From Paramacrobiotus metropolitanus (Eukaryota > Tardigrada > Eutardigrada > Parachela > Macrobiotidae), in assembly GCF_019649055.1 (NCBI RefSeq), contig NW_026570271.1:496001-560000 (forward strand): a stretch of DNA of 64,000 nt, read 5' to 3'. Both the position numbers and the translations under genes were made by a program. Position 1 is the stretch's first letter. The number at the start of each line of letters is the position of its first letter. Under the pieces are notes generated by a model. It had not been told where the DNA came from. It made no database searches and saw nothing but the letters and a program-made list of their open reading frames with translations. Positions 34,467 through 45,548 of the stretch are shown in pieces.

Positions 34467-37217
34467 TTAGCATGGGTCACTTGCTAATTTAACAGCATGC
34501 ACGCTACAGTTCTGAAGCGTACTTTGCGATTGGTACTTAATAATGTGTCTGCCCATCGTCCCCGGTTTTCGAGTTTTGAATTTACATCCTGTACAATATA
34601 AGAAAATCTCGGTCGTAAAAAGCTGTTCATGCTCTTCGTTAGCCAAATGCAAGAGGAAATCTTCCTCTTCGTTCCAGGATAAACGGCAGATCTGGCACTC
34701 ATATCTTGTACTTGAACCATCCACACTCGCCCTCTCTGGCGGAAGAGGTATATCTGAAGGGATTCCCACGCAGTTATCCGCCAAAATACTGGAATATTCC
34801 AGGAGAGGGCTCTGCTGGGTTCTGTGTCCGAAAGTATAGTGTTCCGTTGGAACGTCTCCTTCGAAGCTGAGTTCTGGAATGTTCGTTTCCTTGTTGTATC
34901 CGGGCGCTAAAGTTAAAAAAAAGCTATTTGCTGAATGACGTTTAGATCTAATTGTGCATCTCTAAAGATGAACAATGATCGTATGAAGTGCGATTACTTT
35001 TGACCGCGTAAAGGAAAAATTTCACAGGCACTAAATAATGTTAAAAAATTTTGATTAATGGAAGTGACCAGGTTCGCCGGTACACAGTACACATGGTGCC
35101 AAATACAAAACCCTAGGTGTATATTTGGTGCCATGTCTTATACCTTATTCACCTTGCACGAACTATCGCCTTTGCAAACTTCTTACCACGGTTCTACCAT
35201 TTTGTAGACGAAGAAATTGCTTACACTGGCGCGAGAACCATCTCCCGGCGCAAAAAACTGTTCGGGAAAGGCAAGCATTCCCTGCCCTTCGGTCAATTAG
35301 GAAGAATGCTATATGCTAAGCTAGCACTATGGTTCGGAGTTAGAGCGATCTTTATTTTGCGGGTTTTATAATTTTGAATACAACATTTGACTTTTGGTAC
35401 ACCCTTTTGCGCTTCTTGAAATTTTGTTTCACCAATCAATCCCAGAATAAATGTTGCGCGCAAAACGATTTGCACACCGATGTACAGATTTCTGTATGTA
35501 GATCATGATTTTGCCCAAAGAAGGTCATCAAACAGTGCAAGAAGTTTTGGGAAAGCGGAAGTTCCTGAAGCTGTTCTTACGTGCGGTTTTTGTTAACTAT
35601 ACGAATGTAGTACCGTTTACCGGTTTACTCCCTTTTGAAACCACCCTAACTGGAGCGTCGCGGTCCCGTCTTTAATTCTGGAGTTCCTCCTGTAAGAATT
35701 TTAAGGGAAGCGACCCGATGCGTACATGCTAACAAATTCGGGTACAGTCAACGAAACTTCCGCATTCGTGCACTCCTGAACAAATTTGCAGGGCCTCATG
35801 TCATTGTGTAGGGTAGTGATTTATGTACTTTGTGCTGTAATACCGTTTGTGCGCACATCATCCGGTTTAAAAGTTATGGCTGTAAGAAAATTCCGTTTTA
35901 AAATGAATTTCAAAATAATTTACCAACATAACTTCTCAGCCGGATGTTGCACGCACACACGGTTTTCACAGCAAAGACACAAATCACTTCGCTACACAAC
36001 AAAAAACAATGTTTGGGAGTCCGCGCACTGTTTTCGAACAGCGACAGCTTTCGTTCGAAAACATTGTTCGCAAAAACAGTGTTCGCGAGTTTTCGAATAG
36101 CGGCAGTTTTTGCGTGTTCGTACGAGTCTGGCGCCAAAATTAATACGTTGTATCAGGTGGCTTCAGGCATTGAAATAGTGCATTCGTTCTTTCTGACTGT
36201 AATTTAGTACTCGCATCTGTGTACAGTAGGTTGTTTTCTGTATTTGGTAAAATTTCATTTTATAACAATTTATTCGGACATACCATTTCTCTCTATGGTG
36301 GTGTCTTCTGTCTGTTCCTGGCTAAACTCGCTCTGCTTATTGGTGTTTCATATATACTGGCACTGCCGGTCCTTCAGCAAAATACTGCTTGTAGCACTTG
36401 ACTCGCTGGCGGAGTTAGACGGAACACTTAGGAAGAGAGAATCACACTGACGTCCCATCCATGGATCCCTTCTTCTTGGATAGCCGGAAACTCGCGCCGG
36501 TATTGCATCTACAGTGAAACCGGCATCCCTTAATATGTTGTCAACCCACAAACCGTGGCATCTGAGTGCGTTTCGTTAAGGCCTCAGGTGAACAACCCTG
36601 TTTGAACAGCTCCACAACAACCGGCCGCAGCCCTTCGTACCGCTGCCGATCCTGTGCCCTAAAGATTGCCGATCTCCCAGCTGCGGCCAGCACCCGTTTT
36701 ATGAAATAGACGGATAGATTGGTCCTCCGCAAAATGTCGGAACCAGAGTGGCCGTTGTCGAATAGGTCCACAATTTGTTGTTTCTCCTTCGGGGTGATGT
36801 CGTACATGTCCCGCGCAGAAACTTTTCCAATTTCTTGATTCCACTTTTCCAATTTCTTGTTTGATTTCTTGATTTTTTTTTCCTTGATTACCTTTTCCAC
36901 ACTGGGGCAAGGGAATGCCGGGTATCGGGCCAGTTTGACCAAAGGAATGCTGAACGGCTCCATCGGTGCTCCGACCATTGGTCCATCCTTGTTGCGTATG
37001 TATCTGCGGCTCAGTAGGGAACTGCGGTGTTTCGCACTGAATTGCGTTTGTTTGCGAAATGGACGTGAACCAATGATTCCTAGCTCTCGAGCGGGATTTT
37101 ATTACCAATTGATGTGCCTGGAATTTCGCTACTGTTGGTTAGGAGAGGCTGCTGTACCGGGAAATATTGGCCACTCTCAGCCAAATGTACGCTCGTACTG
37201 TTATAATACGAGTACAT
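34467..37217 (-). pseudogene. Family 1 HTH plus zinc-finger pseudogene (copy C)
   Basis: The start ATG is at 37217 (MYSYYN, as in copies A and B). An early TAG interrupts the N-terminal region near residue 46. The HTH region reads in the frame 36978-36541 (EKQQIVDLF, DILRR, AAGRS, RPVVVELF), then one extra T near 36552 shifts it to the frame 36551-36348 (LWVDNILRDAG). A TGA replaces the Arg codon after QCQYI. The donor (GTATGT after 36284), the acceptor before 34906 and the zinc-finger exon (CQICRLSW start; CTGCKF, MGRHIIKYQS) are intact and in the usual phase. The 1.38-kb intron is enlarged by decayed foldback elements. At least three lesions make this a pseudogene. Confidence 0.85.
35065..36010. 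mobile_element. Decayed copies of the TTAA foldback element in copy C intron
   Basis: Landmarks of the family recur: CCGGTACACAGTACACATGG near 35081, AATGTTGCGCGCAAAACGAT near 35451 in one orientation, and GTCATTGTGTAG with CATCCGGTTTAAAAGTTATG in 35797-35880, with the inverse CGGATGTTGCACGCACAC near 35941. At least two damaged copies are present, so boundaries are approximate. Confidence 0.55.
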
Positions 37218-37328
37218 GCTAGTTGTCTGTAATAAAGCTCCCAAGGATTCGCTTCGGTTTTCTTCCGTTACCCAGCGCCAGCGGTAATTATTGAAAATGA
37301 CACCAGTCCGGCAATTCGTAACTCTAAC
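37218..37328 (-). other. 5' untranslated part of copy C exon 2
   Basis: Acceptor TTTTTTGACAG (AG at 37330-37329) followed by GTTAGAGTTACG, homologous to copies A, B and D. The matching donor is predicted at 39151. Confidence 0.55.
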
Positions 37329-37604
37329 CTGTCAAAAAATAATACTGTGCATTCAGTTCTCCACAGTTTGCGTTAAGGTATACGTAACTGCGCAGGTACG
37401 ATGTCAGTGTAATCAACATGGTGAAAATCTAAACAATAAACAAAAAGCAATCAAAATTGTTCTTCCTGAACGAAACTCTTCCTGTGCATTTAATGTTTCC
37501 ACGAAACAATCTGCCTCGGGAACGCCGTATACCAAGGTGCACCTTCGTATTCGCCATAAAATTAGAATTGCTGCCAAATACAAATAATAAATAGGAAATC
37601 CGGA

Positions 37605-38222
37605 TACCTGGTGCCAAATTCGTGTTTATGTAAAAGTACAGATACGTTCAATTTCCCACACTCCCCAAGACTTTTCTGCATTGTTTGATGACATTGTGTA
37701 GCCACATGAATTGTATACATGAACGAAAACTGTATGAGTGCGCAACATCCGATTGCGGATTTATTGTAAACTAAAATTCAAAAAGTTCAAATGCGATCCG
37801 GTGTACCAAAGTATCATTATAGGCCGATGTCCTTCAAAATCTGCAGAAAAAGACATATACGCATCCGTGGTTTGACACGGAAGCACAATTTTGGTTTTGT
37901 TTCAGTTTGCGCAGTTCATTTTAAATCTGGTTCCGTATCACAACAATCTTTATATATCATGCAAGTGTCTTTTTCAGCAAAATTAAAAGAAGATCGGTCC
38001 ATAAAAAATGTTTTGGTACACCCGAATGCATTTAAACTTTATGGAATATGTATCATTTTACTCATAACTTCGCAACCGGATGTTGCGCACACAAACGGTT
38101 TTCAAGTCCATGTATACAAAGTTACAAACCATTAATTATGTCACACAACACTGCAAAAAAGTGTTGCAAAGTGTGTGAAAGCGAACGTTTCCGTGCATGT
38201 ACACGAATGTGGTATAACTTAT
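37605..38222. mobile_element. Decayed TTAA-type foldback element
   Basis: The left arm has GGTGCCAAATTCGTGTTTATG, GACATTGTGTAGCCACATG and CAACATCC. The right arm has the inverses, including GGTACACCCGAATGCATTTA, CAACCGGATGTTGCGCACAC and TGTACACGAATGTGG. The arms flank an unrelated centre at 37860-37980. Ends are too diverged to show the TTAA clearly. Confidence 0.7.
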
Positions 38223-38596
38223 GCAAAGAAAAACCATCAGTATCTTTCCGCTTACGCTTTACTAAAATTATTAAGACTGTGTGGCTACGTTTCTGATGCT
38301 CAAAGAACGATTTGCATATCTATACGAGATACATATGGAGTACGACGTCCAAAGAGCAAAAGATTGATGGCTTTCACGCAACCGCTTACAATTTTCAAAA
38401 TTAGTCAATCCCAGTGAACCCATGATCACTGCCCGTGATTGCCGATGCATTAATAACTCCTACAGTGTACGCCATAAATGTGGTTACACGCAAACCGCGC
38501 GCAACCAGATACTTATCTGTACTCAGACAACCAATTCCGTGCTGGCCATCGGCCTGCTGATGTTACACTTACCTTACATTTCCCAACGATAATCAT

Positions 38597-38859
38597 GATA
38601 TTTCAAAAGAATGAGAAAACAATTCTAAGAATTTTTATACCAGAGAAATTCGTTTTTATTTCATCTAAGAGAAAATCGAGGTTCCTGAAGTTTCCCGTAG
38701 ACAAAGCATATGCTTGAAAACAAACCAAACCGTGGATTCAAATCCTATGCTATGTCTACGGGAAACTTTAGGAGCCTCGATTTTCTCTTAGATGTAATAA
38801 AAACCAATTTGTTTGGTATCAAAATTTTTAGAATTTCTTTCTTGTTCTTTTGAAATATC
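38597..38859. repeat. Imperfect palindrome, two arms of about 112 bp
   Basis: GATATTTCAAAAGAA on the left pairs with TTCTTTTGAAATATC on the right, and the inner part CATCTAAGAGAAAATCGAGG pairs with its complement at 38770-38789. Only about 35 bases separate the arms. It has no coding content and could be a foldback MITE. Confidence 0.9.
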
Positions 38860-39149
38860 GCTTGATGGTTTTCGTTGAGAAATGTGCAAGTTCCAAGTGC
38901 CTGAGTTTAGCACACGAGTCTGCGCGCAATGGACATGACCGATTTATTTTGGTCTTGCCGTTAAAATATCGGTCCTCGGACCGATTGTCTAGCGTAACCA
39001 CATTAATTGGCGTCCACTGTAATTTTGACTAGGTCTTCAATATTTTAAAAAACCATCGTTCACAAGAAGGATTTAACATTATCTCATTTACCTGTAGACT
39101 TTTGATTTGATAACGCAAAAGCAAATGCAAAAGATGGATTATTGTACAT
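38860..39149. other. Copy C first-intron DNA, nothing recognised
   Basis: No gene or repeat is supported. Confidence 0.35.
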
Positions 39150-39151
39150 AC

Positions 39152-39950
39152 CTCTTAATGTTCGGTTACTGCATGAATGGCTGGAAGTATATTCGCCACC
39201 ACATACTTAATTCTATCGTAATTATATATTTCAGAATTCCATCGGCAAAGCGCGGCTAGCCTGGTATCCTGCTAGCAAACCTTGAGAAGTTGGCAAGGCA
39301 ATTTCGAAACTAAAGACTGTGGCGATAACAAGGAAATTTTAGCTGCAAAATGCATATCAGTGCAAGCATAGGTGCAGTCGGTTGTGCCGGCTTGCTATAA
39401 GTTTGTCTTGTTCTCAGGTAGGCTCAATGTGCAAAGAAAGGTACCAAACCAAATCACACTGTGATGCTATCGGCGGGAGCTTTTGCTATTAAGCCTTTAC
39501 TGGCCGGCTTGTGGCGACTTCGCACACCTTTACTTGATCACCATCAGAAGATAAATAATCTGGCATTGTCCGGTGAATGAGATTGGACCGTATAACAATA
39601 TGCATAATACAATAATAACCAGAAATTCTCACAGTATTTATATTCAGCTTTAAGTTGTTACCGCCCACATAGCCCAGCTTTAGTACAGTAGCCTGACCAA
39701 TACCGAAAAACACTCTTTTCTTGAGTACTGACCTGACGTAAACAAGCCCATTAGCCACGAAAGATCAGAAGACAGAAGTTCAATTACTATTTTCATATTT
39801 CATATTTTGGTAGTTTCATATTTTGGTAGAAGTTGATAGGATCTGAATCGAAAGATTGTCAGTCTTCTCCGTGTTTCTTGTGATAACCAGTTTTGCTGTT
39901 CTTATCGGGAGATCTGATGCTTCGGCAGTTTCTAGAAGGTAATAATATTT
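39152..39950 (-). promoter_or_regulatory. Predicted promoter and untranslated first exon of copy C
   Basis: Aligns with 25034-25950 and 53291-54000 (GTGGCGATAACAAGG, TCTCAGGTAGGCTCA, AATCACACTGTGATGCTATC, GGCGACTTCGCA, GGCATTGTCCGG). On the minus strand it ends TTAAGAG then GTATGTAC, a donor at 39151 that would splice to 37330. Copy C is a pseudogene, so this exon is probably a relic too. Confidence 0.45.
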
Positions 39951-41059
39951 TATACGGTTTTGTATCACAACATGGCTTTACAAGCGCCAAGCTTGCAGCG
40001 ACGAAATGCGAGTAAATTCCCTATCTAGTCTGTATATACAGACTATATTAGTCCACTAGAAGTCAACTATGTACAATACACGTAGTTGAATTGCTTTTGT
40101 AAAAAAATGTCTCAGCATTTACCACCAGAAATACTCGTCGGTACATTAGTGTCTAAACAGATTTATACATTTGTATTAAAATAAGAAAACCTTAAAAACT
40201 GTGCTAGCACCCGTAAGATTTGAAGATTGGTTCTGTGTTTCAAACATTTACGGTATGCCGTGAGCAGAATCACAAGATAAAGAATTGTTTTTTGCCATTG
40301 CAGGTATAAGGTGGAAGCTTCGGAATTCTCAGACGCTGAATGTTTTTGAAAATCAGAATTTTTCAAAAAAATTTTAAATATCCTTGTACAGCAAAAATTA
40401 CCGTTACTGTAATATTTTTAAGGGTTGATCAGTGGATTCAGTGCGATGGTGATCATGCATTTCCGGTTTCAGTTGTGATCGCAGATTCAGCGGTGTGGTT
40501 TATAGGTGTGGCACAGCCATAGCCCATAGGTTTCGTGTAGAATACGGAGCATACCATAATTAACGATTAATGTATTCTTTTATGTTTTCTAGCATGCTGC
40601 ATGTAAACATACCCATACCCATGCTGCATACCCATGCTGCATGTTTTCTAGCATGCTGCATGCTGCATGTAAACATGTAAACAACACAAAATAGATTGAT
40701 AAGGACCAATGCATAGTTTATTTCCGCCATACATGCAGATCGCAATAAGCGAACCGAAGACGATGGAGAATGTCCGAGCACGTGTCCGTTATCAATACAT
40801 TGTAAAAATATTCGTTAAAACTCAACGCATATTGTCCTTCCATTCAAATTTAGGAAGCCATTAAGCTTAATCAACTTCCAAGGACTTCACGAGAAAAAAT
40901 TACGTTTCGCAGATTACCTATATAAATACGAGAAGTTTTCATTGCCAGTATATGTTTATAAAGTTTTCGTTCAGTGAAACTAAAAACTGCACAGCAAATA
41001 CATTACAAAATTGCTACAGACTGCCTCGAGGAAAAACAAAGCCAAACCGACACAATATT
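39951..41059. other. Intergenic with a CATGCTGCATG repeat
   Basis: The stretch near 40160-40190 (TTGTATTAAAATAAGAAAA) resembles 54490-54512, extending the duplicated unit. A simple-repeat patch is listed separately. No gene is seen. Confidence 0.4.
40583..40681. repeat. CATGCTGCATG simple-repeat patch
   Basis: TTTTCTAGCATGCTGCATG appears twice, along with ATACCCATGCTGCATACCC and CATGTAAACATGTAAAC. It is a self-complementary local repeat. Confidence 0.8.
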
Positions 41060-43583
41060 TCACATTGAGTTAAGCTGGGCCTTTACCGCATGCATTCGTG
41101 ACTTCCGGTTGGAATTCCGCGATTGATATTTAACAATATGCTGTCCCATTTTCAGTGGTTGTCGACTTTGAAAGTTACACGCCGTGCAGAACAGTAAACT
41201 CTCCGGTTTAACGAAACTTTCGTGCTGTTTGGAGATTAAATGGGATAGAAACAAGTCCGCGTCCTTCCACGATAAGCGGCAGATGCGGCACTGGTACGGT
41301 GCGCCAACTGCATCGCATGACGGTGACGCTGCCTCACGAGTACTCTCTACGGAACAGTTAGGTAAATTAGCAGACGTTTCCGCCGTTACTTCCGGTTGCT
41401 GCTGCGGCTGCTCTCGAGCGGATGCTTGGGTGCGATGCAGGACTTCTTTCTTGGAAATGTTGCGCTCTCCACAGAATAATTCGAGGGGAGAGAATGGATC
41501 CTCCGCATGTACATCGGTATCTGAACAATAAATACAGCTTTTTGTTTGTCTATTTCTCGTACATAGTTCACGATAGGGTTCTCGTAATTCACGGTACTAT
41601 ACGCTCATTAAGCACCCAGTTTTAGCAAAATTAGGCACGTTTTTCGTGCAGGTTCTTTATAATTTACAAATGCATGTGATTCAGTTGCCAATAAATTTTA
41701 GGAATAATACCTTGGCCGTATACAGGTACATGTAAAGATAATACAATAACTGCTTTAATATACAACTTAATTTGTAATTAATTTGTCACGTAGTGTTATT
41801 TGATTATTATAGGCAGATATCAGATTAGTTTTTAATTACCGCTACTCAGTAGCTGTCTGCTTGCTTTAACTAAAATGCGTGTAGGCGGTGTAGCATTCAA
41901 CACATAACACATGAAACGTACAGAGTACTACGTACAGATACAAGTATAAAAGTATAGATATAGAAGCAGTCTATGATCACCGCTTCATTTACGCCTTTCG
42001 TACTTTGACATGTATTCGAGATAGACTATTTGTTGCAAGAATCTTCCTAGCAATTTTAGTGCAAGCTTTAAAATAAAACCATTGTAAGCTTTATAATTTA
42101 GATATTCAAGTAAATGCCCCACATATTGACTGTATCAATTACATACACAGTAGATACGCACTACATAATGTAACATCATTTTGAAAGAAGGTGTAGAACT
42201 GCATGGCACAGTAAATATATTATGTGCATACATGAATATCAGATGCCTGTATTCCACAGACCGTCAAGTAAATAGTAAGTTATGGAGACGATGGAGGTTT
42301 GCTTCCTACAGGAAATCGGGCTGAACATATGTGTTCGTTGAAATCAGAAATACGCAATTAAATCAAATTTGCGAGTACTTTTATTGCAAATTTAGCAACC
42401 AAATCAACTCCAACTTACCTGCTTTAGGAGACCTTGGGGCTGTTTGGCCGCTGCCAATTCCACCACATCGGAAGTCACATTAACGGCAACAGCGGCATTC
42501 GACGGGCCATTATTTGCAGATTTATTTTTGTGCCGTCCACCGCTCACTTTGTACCCAACTGCGCTCGTTGTTCCCCTTGGTCGACCCCTTGGACGGCGGG
42601 CTGCACATAGAAAAAGCTGAAGCCTTTCACTAGCGAGTGGTCTCGACCCAGGAGTCATGGCTTTGTGCTGTCCCGGTGTACGTAATCGGAAGCCGGTTCG
42701 AGAGGTACATTAACTTACCGTTTTGGCGTTCGTCAGTATTCCGACTATCTTGCGCACTGCTTATACTTTTCCTTTCAGCAAGACCTGGATGGCCATAGGG
42801 CCCACGTTCGCTATGGTGGGGATCCGAAATGGGCAGTTGGGTGTCGCGCGGTTTAACGGAACGCCCATCTTCTCCATCCTGCGACTGCGCACTGCGCAGC
42901 ATCCGATCGCATAAGGGCGCACCGCAAGATTGCGCCGTCACACGGATGACACTCTGCCGGCTCACGCCTAACCGCTTGGCTATTTCCGCGGGTCGTACGC
43001 CGTCGGCCTGCAGCTCAGCAATCTGCGCCATCATCTCGTTGCTGACCGTCTCATAGATACCGGTCCGCGCAGCACTATCGCGTTTCTTAAAGGACTTGCC
43101 CGTTTCGCGCAGAAACTTTTGCAGAGCATTTTTCGATACGCTGACCTTTTCCTGAATGTCCGTTCCCATGTGGCCTTCCTCAAAAAGCTTGAGGATTGCA
43201 GCTTTCTGCTGTTGGCTGAGGCCAGGATTGTCCCGTTCCTTGAAACTCATTCCCGCGCGTCTCAGTGCAGCATTTATGCTTTTCTCGTTAACCTGCGCTT
43301 CCTGCATAATATCGCTCACTGTGCTGCCCTTTTCGAATAAGTCAACGATCTTCTTTCTCCGCTCGGCACGGCAGCTTTTGCGCCATGGGTTGGATTTCCG
43401 CCGGGCGGAAATCGAGGGTGCGGTGCGAAGGATCTTATACATGGTGGTAATTTTGACACGGCACTGCTGGGCAATCTGCGCGTTAGTGTACGCGGAGTTG
43501 CGCCATAAGCGGACGATCTGCTCTTTTTGCTTTGCGGTGACGGGCTGGCGTTGCCGCTGTGGTTCCCCTTCCATCACTTCCAT
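41060..43583 (-). CDS. Family 2 HTH plus zinc-finger gene, apparently intact
   Basis: Exon 2 starts after acceptor TTCGCAG (AG 43588-43587), with ATG at 43583 in ACCATGGAAGTG. It ends at 42719 (donor GTAAGTTA). The last exon runs 41520-41060 (acceptor TTGTTCAG). The codon G|AT keeps the frame (phase 1), for about 440 residues. Four HTH modules of about 50 residues (KEQIVRLW; KKIVDLF; AAILKLF; AQIAELQADG with AKRLGVSRQS) are joined by SFKERD or SFKKRD linkers and followed by DRMLRS and a charged tail. The last exon has the C-x2-C-x12-H-x5-H finger (CRICRLSW) and CTACNF with MGQHIVKYQS. The IAKKVGV-type helix of the paralogues is replaced by divergent sequence here. DNA binding is inferred; targets are unknown. 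Confidence 0.8.
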
Positions 43584-43870
43584 GGTCTGCGAATTTAACC
43601 CCATTGTTATTTAATACTTTTGCAAAAATTGCATCAAAGATCAAACATCCACATACAGTTACTTTGTATGATTATTACTCTGTACTCGTATACGAGTACT
43701 GTACATGATTTATCAAGGAAACGACTATCTCATGATCATATCTTCAGCCTCCCCGTGGAAATTGTGCAGAAAAAGCCATACCACAAACAAATTATAAAAC
43801 CGCCACTAAACTCGGCGTGGTGCGTGCATGTGACCGAACAAAAAAACGTGGTCACGTGCATTTTGTTTTA

Positions 43871-44035
43871 AAGGAAGTGGCCCGGTACATGGTACCAAAG
43901 TCGTGTACATGCACGAAATCTTTCACTTTCGCGCATTCCAAAAATCTTTTTTCGTTTGTTTTATGACATTCTGTTGCCAGATGATTTGAATACACTGGCT
44001 TGAAAACCGTTTGTGCGCGCAAGATCCGGTTCGCG
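43871..44035. mobile_element. Fragment of the TTAA foldback family
   Basis: AAAGGAAGTGGCCCGGTACA is followed by GGTACCAAAGTCGTGTACAT, TCTTTTTTCG, TTTTATGACATTCTGTTGCC and GCGCGCAAGATCCGGTTCG, one arm of the family only. Confidence 0.65.
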
Positions 44036-44084
44036 AGACGCTCAGGGCTGCTGCGTGGACGGACTAGACTCAGTCACTTTCTTC

Positions 44085-44310
44085 GGACCGGGCCCGGCGG
44101 AAGTTACTGCGACTAGGTGCTGCTATTTCATTGTGGCCTTTTTCAAAGCACTTACGAATTTCTCCTTTCTGCGCTTGATCAACGAAACAATTATCTCGTG
44201 CCGAAAAACTGTACCCGGCTTGTAGAACGACCGCGGACCGCCATCATAGCATCACGTTCTACGCTAACTTCGAGCATAATCTCGGCTTTTGAGTAACCGC
44301 TTTTGAGTAA
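44085..44310 (-). pseudogene. Two-module HTH relic of family 2
   Basis: The minus strand keeps one frame through KSGYSKAEIMLEVSVE, then RDN, QKGEIRKCFEKGHNEI. This parallels modules 2 and 3 (LFEQG, IMQKVQV, RDNPG, QQQKAAILKLFEEGH). Nothing else of the gene is seen on either side. Confidence 0.55.
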
Positions 44311-45548
44311 CTCAGTGTGCGCATTTTCGTTTCCTGTTCACTGTGCGCAGGCCAATAAAACAAGAATAATACAATCCAATTTTAATATTATACTTTCTTT
44401 ACGTAATCATTTACTGCTGCATTCTAATAAAACTGCGAGATACGACACTTTTACGGTGAGTTTCAAACTGTCAACTTTCACCTATGTTTGTATGTTGGAT
44501 TTAACAGAAATTCCATTCTACATAGTTATTATAACTGATCACATCACAGACAGATCTATATGAAGTGTAATATTTGTACATATACAATAAATTAATTATT
44601 ATGACTGATCACATCTGATGCGAGCCTACATGTCGATATAAAGTGTAAGTAATATATTTAATATTTATATAATAAATCAACTGCGTAGTACAAAAAGTTA
44701 TCGTTCATTACCACTCTCAATAATGTTTATCCAGCATGGGTTCGAGTTAAGGATCCATCCAGAAAAATACTGCACGGGCCAGCACGGCTAATAAGATAAT
44801 ATGCGGGAGGAAAAATTTGGAAATTTTTATAGCCAAACCATAGAACCGTGGAGAGTATCGTGGGGATCGCAGAAAATAAAAACGCGCCAACATGGAACAC
44901 CACGTTTGTAGCCGGATCAGCAGTTTACAGATACCACTCTTAGAAGGCAAATACTATAATATTAAAAGAATTATTATTTTTATGGTTCTCTGAAGTCTAA
45001 ACTCCGGCACAGTTACGGAGAAGTGGCAGAAATAAGTACTCAACAACTGATGTTTTCGGCCCTCGAAAACTCTGCTAATAAGACAGTTGAAATTTGACAG
45101 ACACACGAACAATTAACTAGCTTTGCCTGTCTATAAGGCAAGCACAGGAAAGCAATTATGTCTGCCTCCACTTTGGCGTTTAACCGATGCAGAGAAGGAA
45201 CAAGCAGGACCAGGATCTTCTCTGTTCGTGCAGGCTTTCGCATTTGATAAAGAACGAATGACCTGCTTTTTAGACTATTAAACTTCCGGCAGACTATATG
45301 TATCAGTATGTGTATTGTGTAATAAATGCCTAACTGGTAGCAAGATATTCGCTTTGCTTACCTGTTAGAAAGCGGAGCACACCTTAATGTGTTGTGATAA
45401 CTGATAAATGCCATATATTGCGCTCAAAAGCAAACCCGTTGCAAAAGTTTTTGGTTCTCTTGTGAGCTCTGATTCGACTGTGCGTATGTTTGTAGTCCGG
45501 CTTGCACAGAAACAACGCGTATTTTCGCAGTTTAAATCACTCTAAATC
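44311..45548. promoter_or_regulatory. Conserved upstream block of the 43.6 kb family 2 gene
   Basis: The blocks near 44740-44775 (CCATCCAGAAAAATACTGCACGG) and 45050-45275 (GATGTTTTC, GACAGACACACGAACAATT, GACCAGGATCTTCTCTGTTC) align in order with 62530-62560 and 62810-62985 upstream of the 62.3 kb gene. It is probably a promoter and first-exon region. AT-rich DNA at 44560-44700 shows nothing else. The last nine bases are the transposon target duplication. Confidence 0.45.

Noticed and set aside
35910-36207. GTTCG-rich stretch with mirrored frames
   Set aside because: Short repeated GTTCG/CGAAC motifs next to decayed foldback copies; no defined repeat unit or gene.
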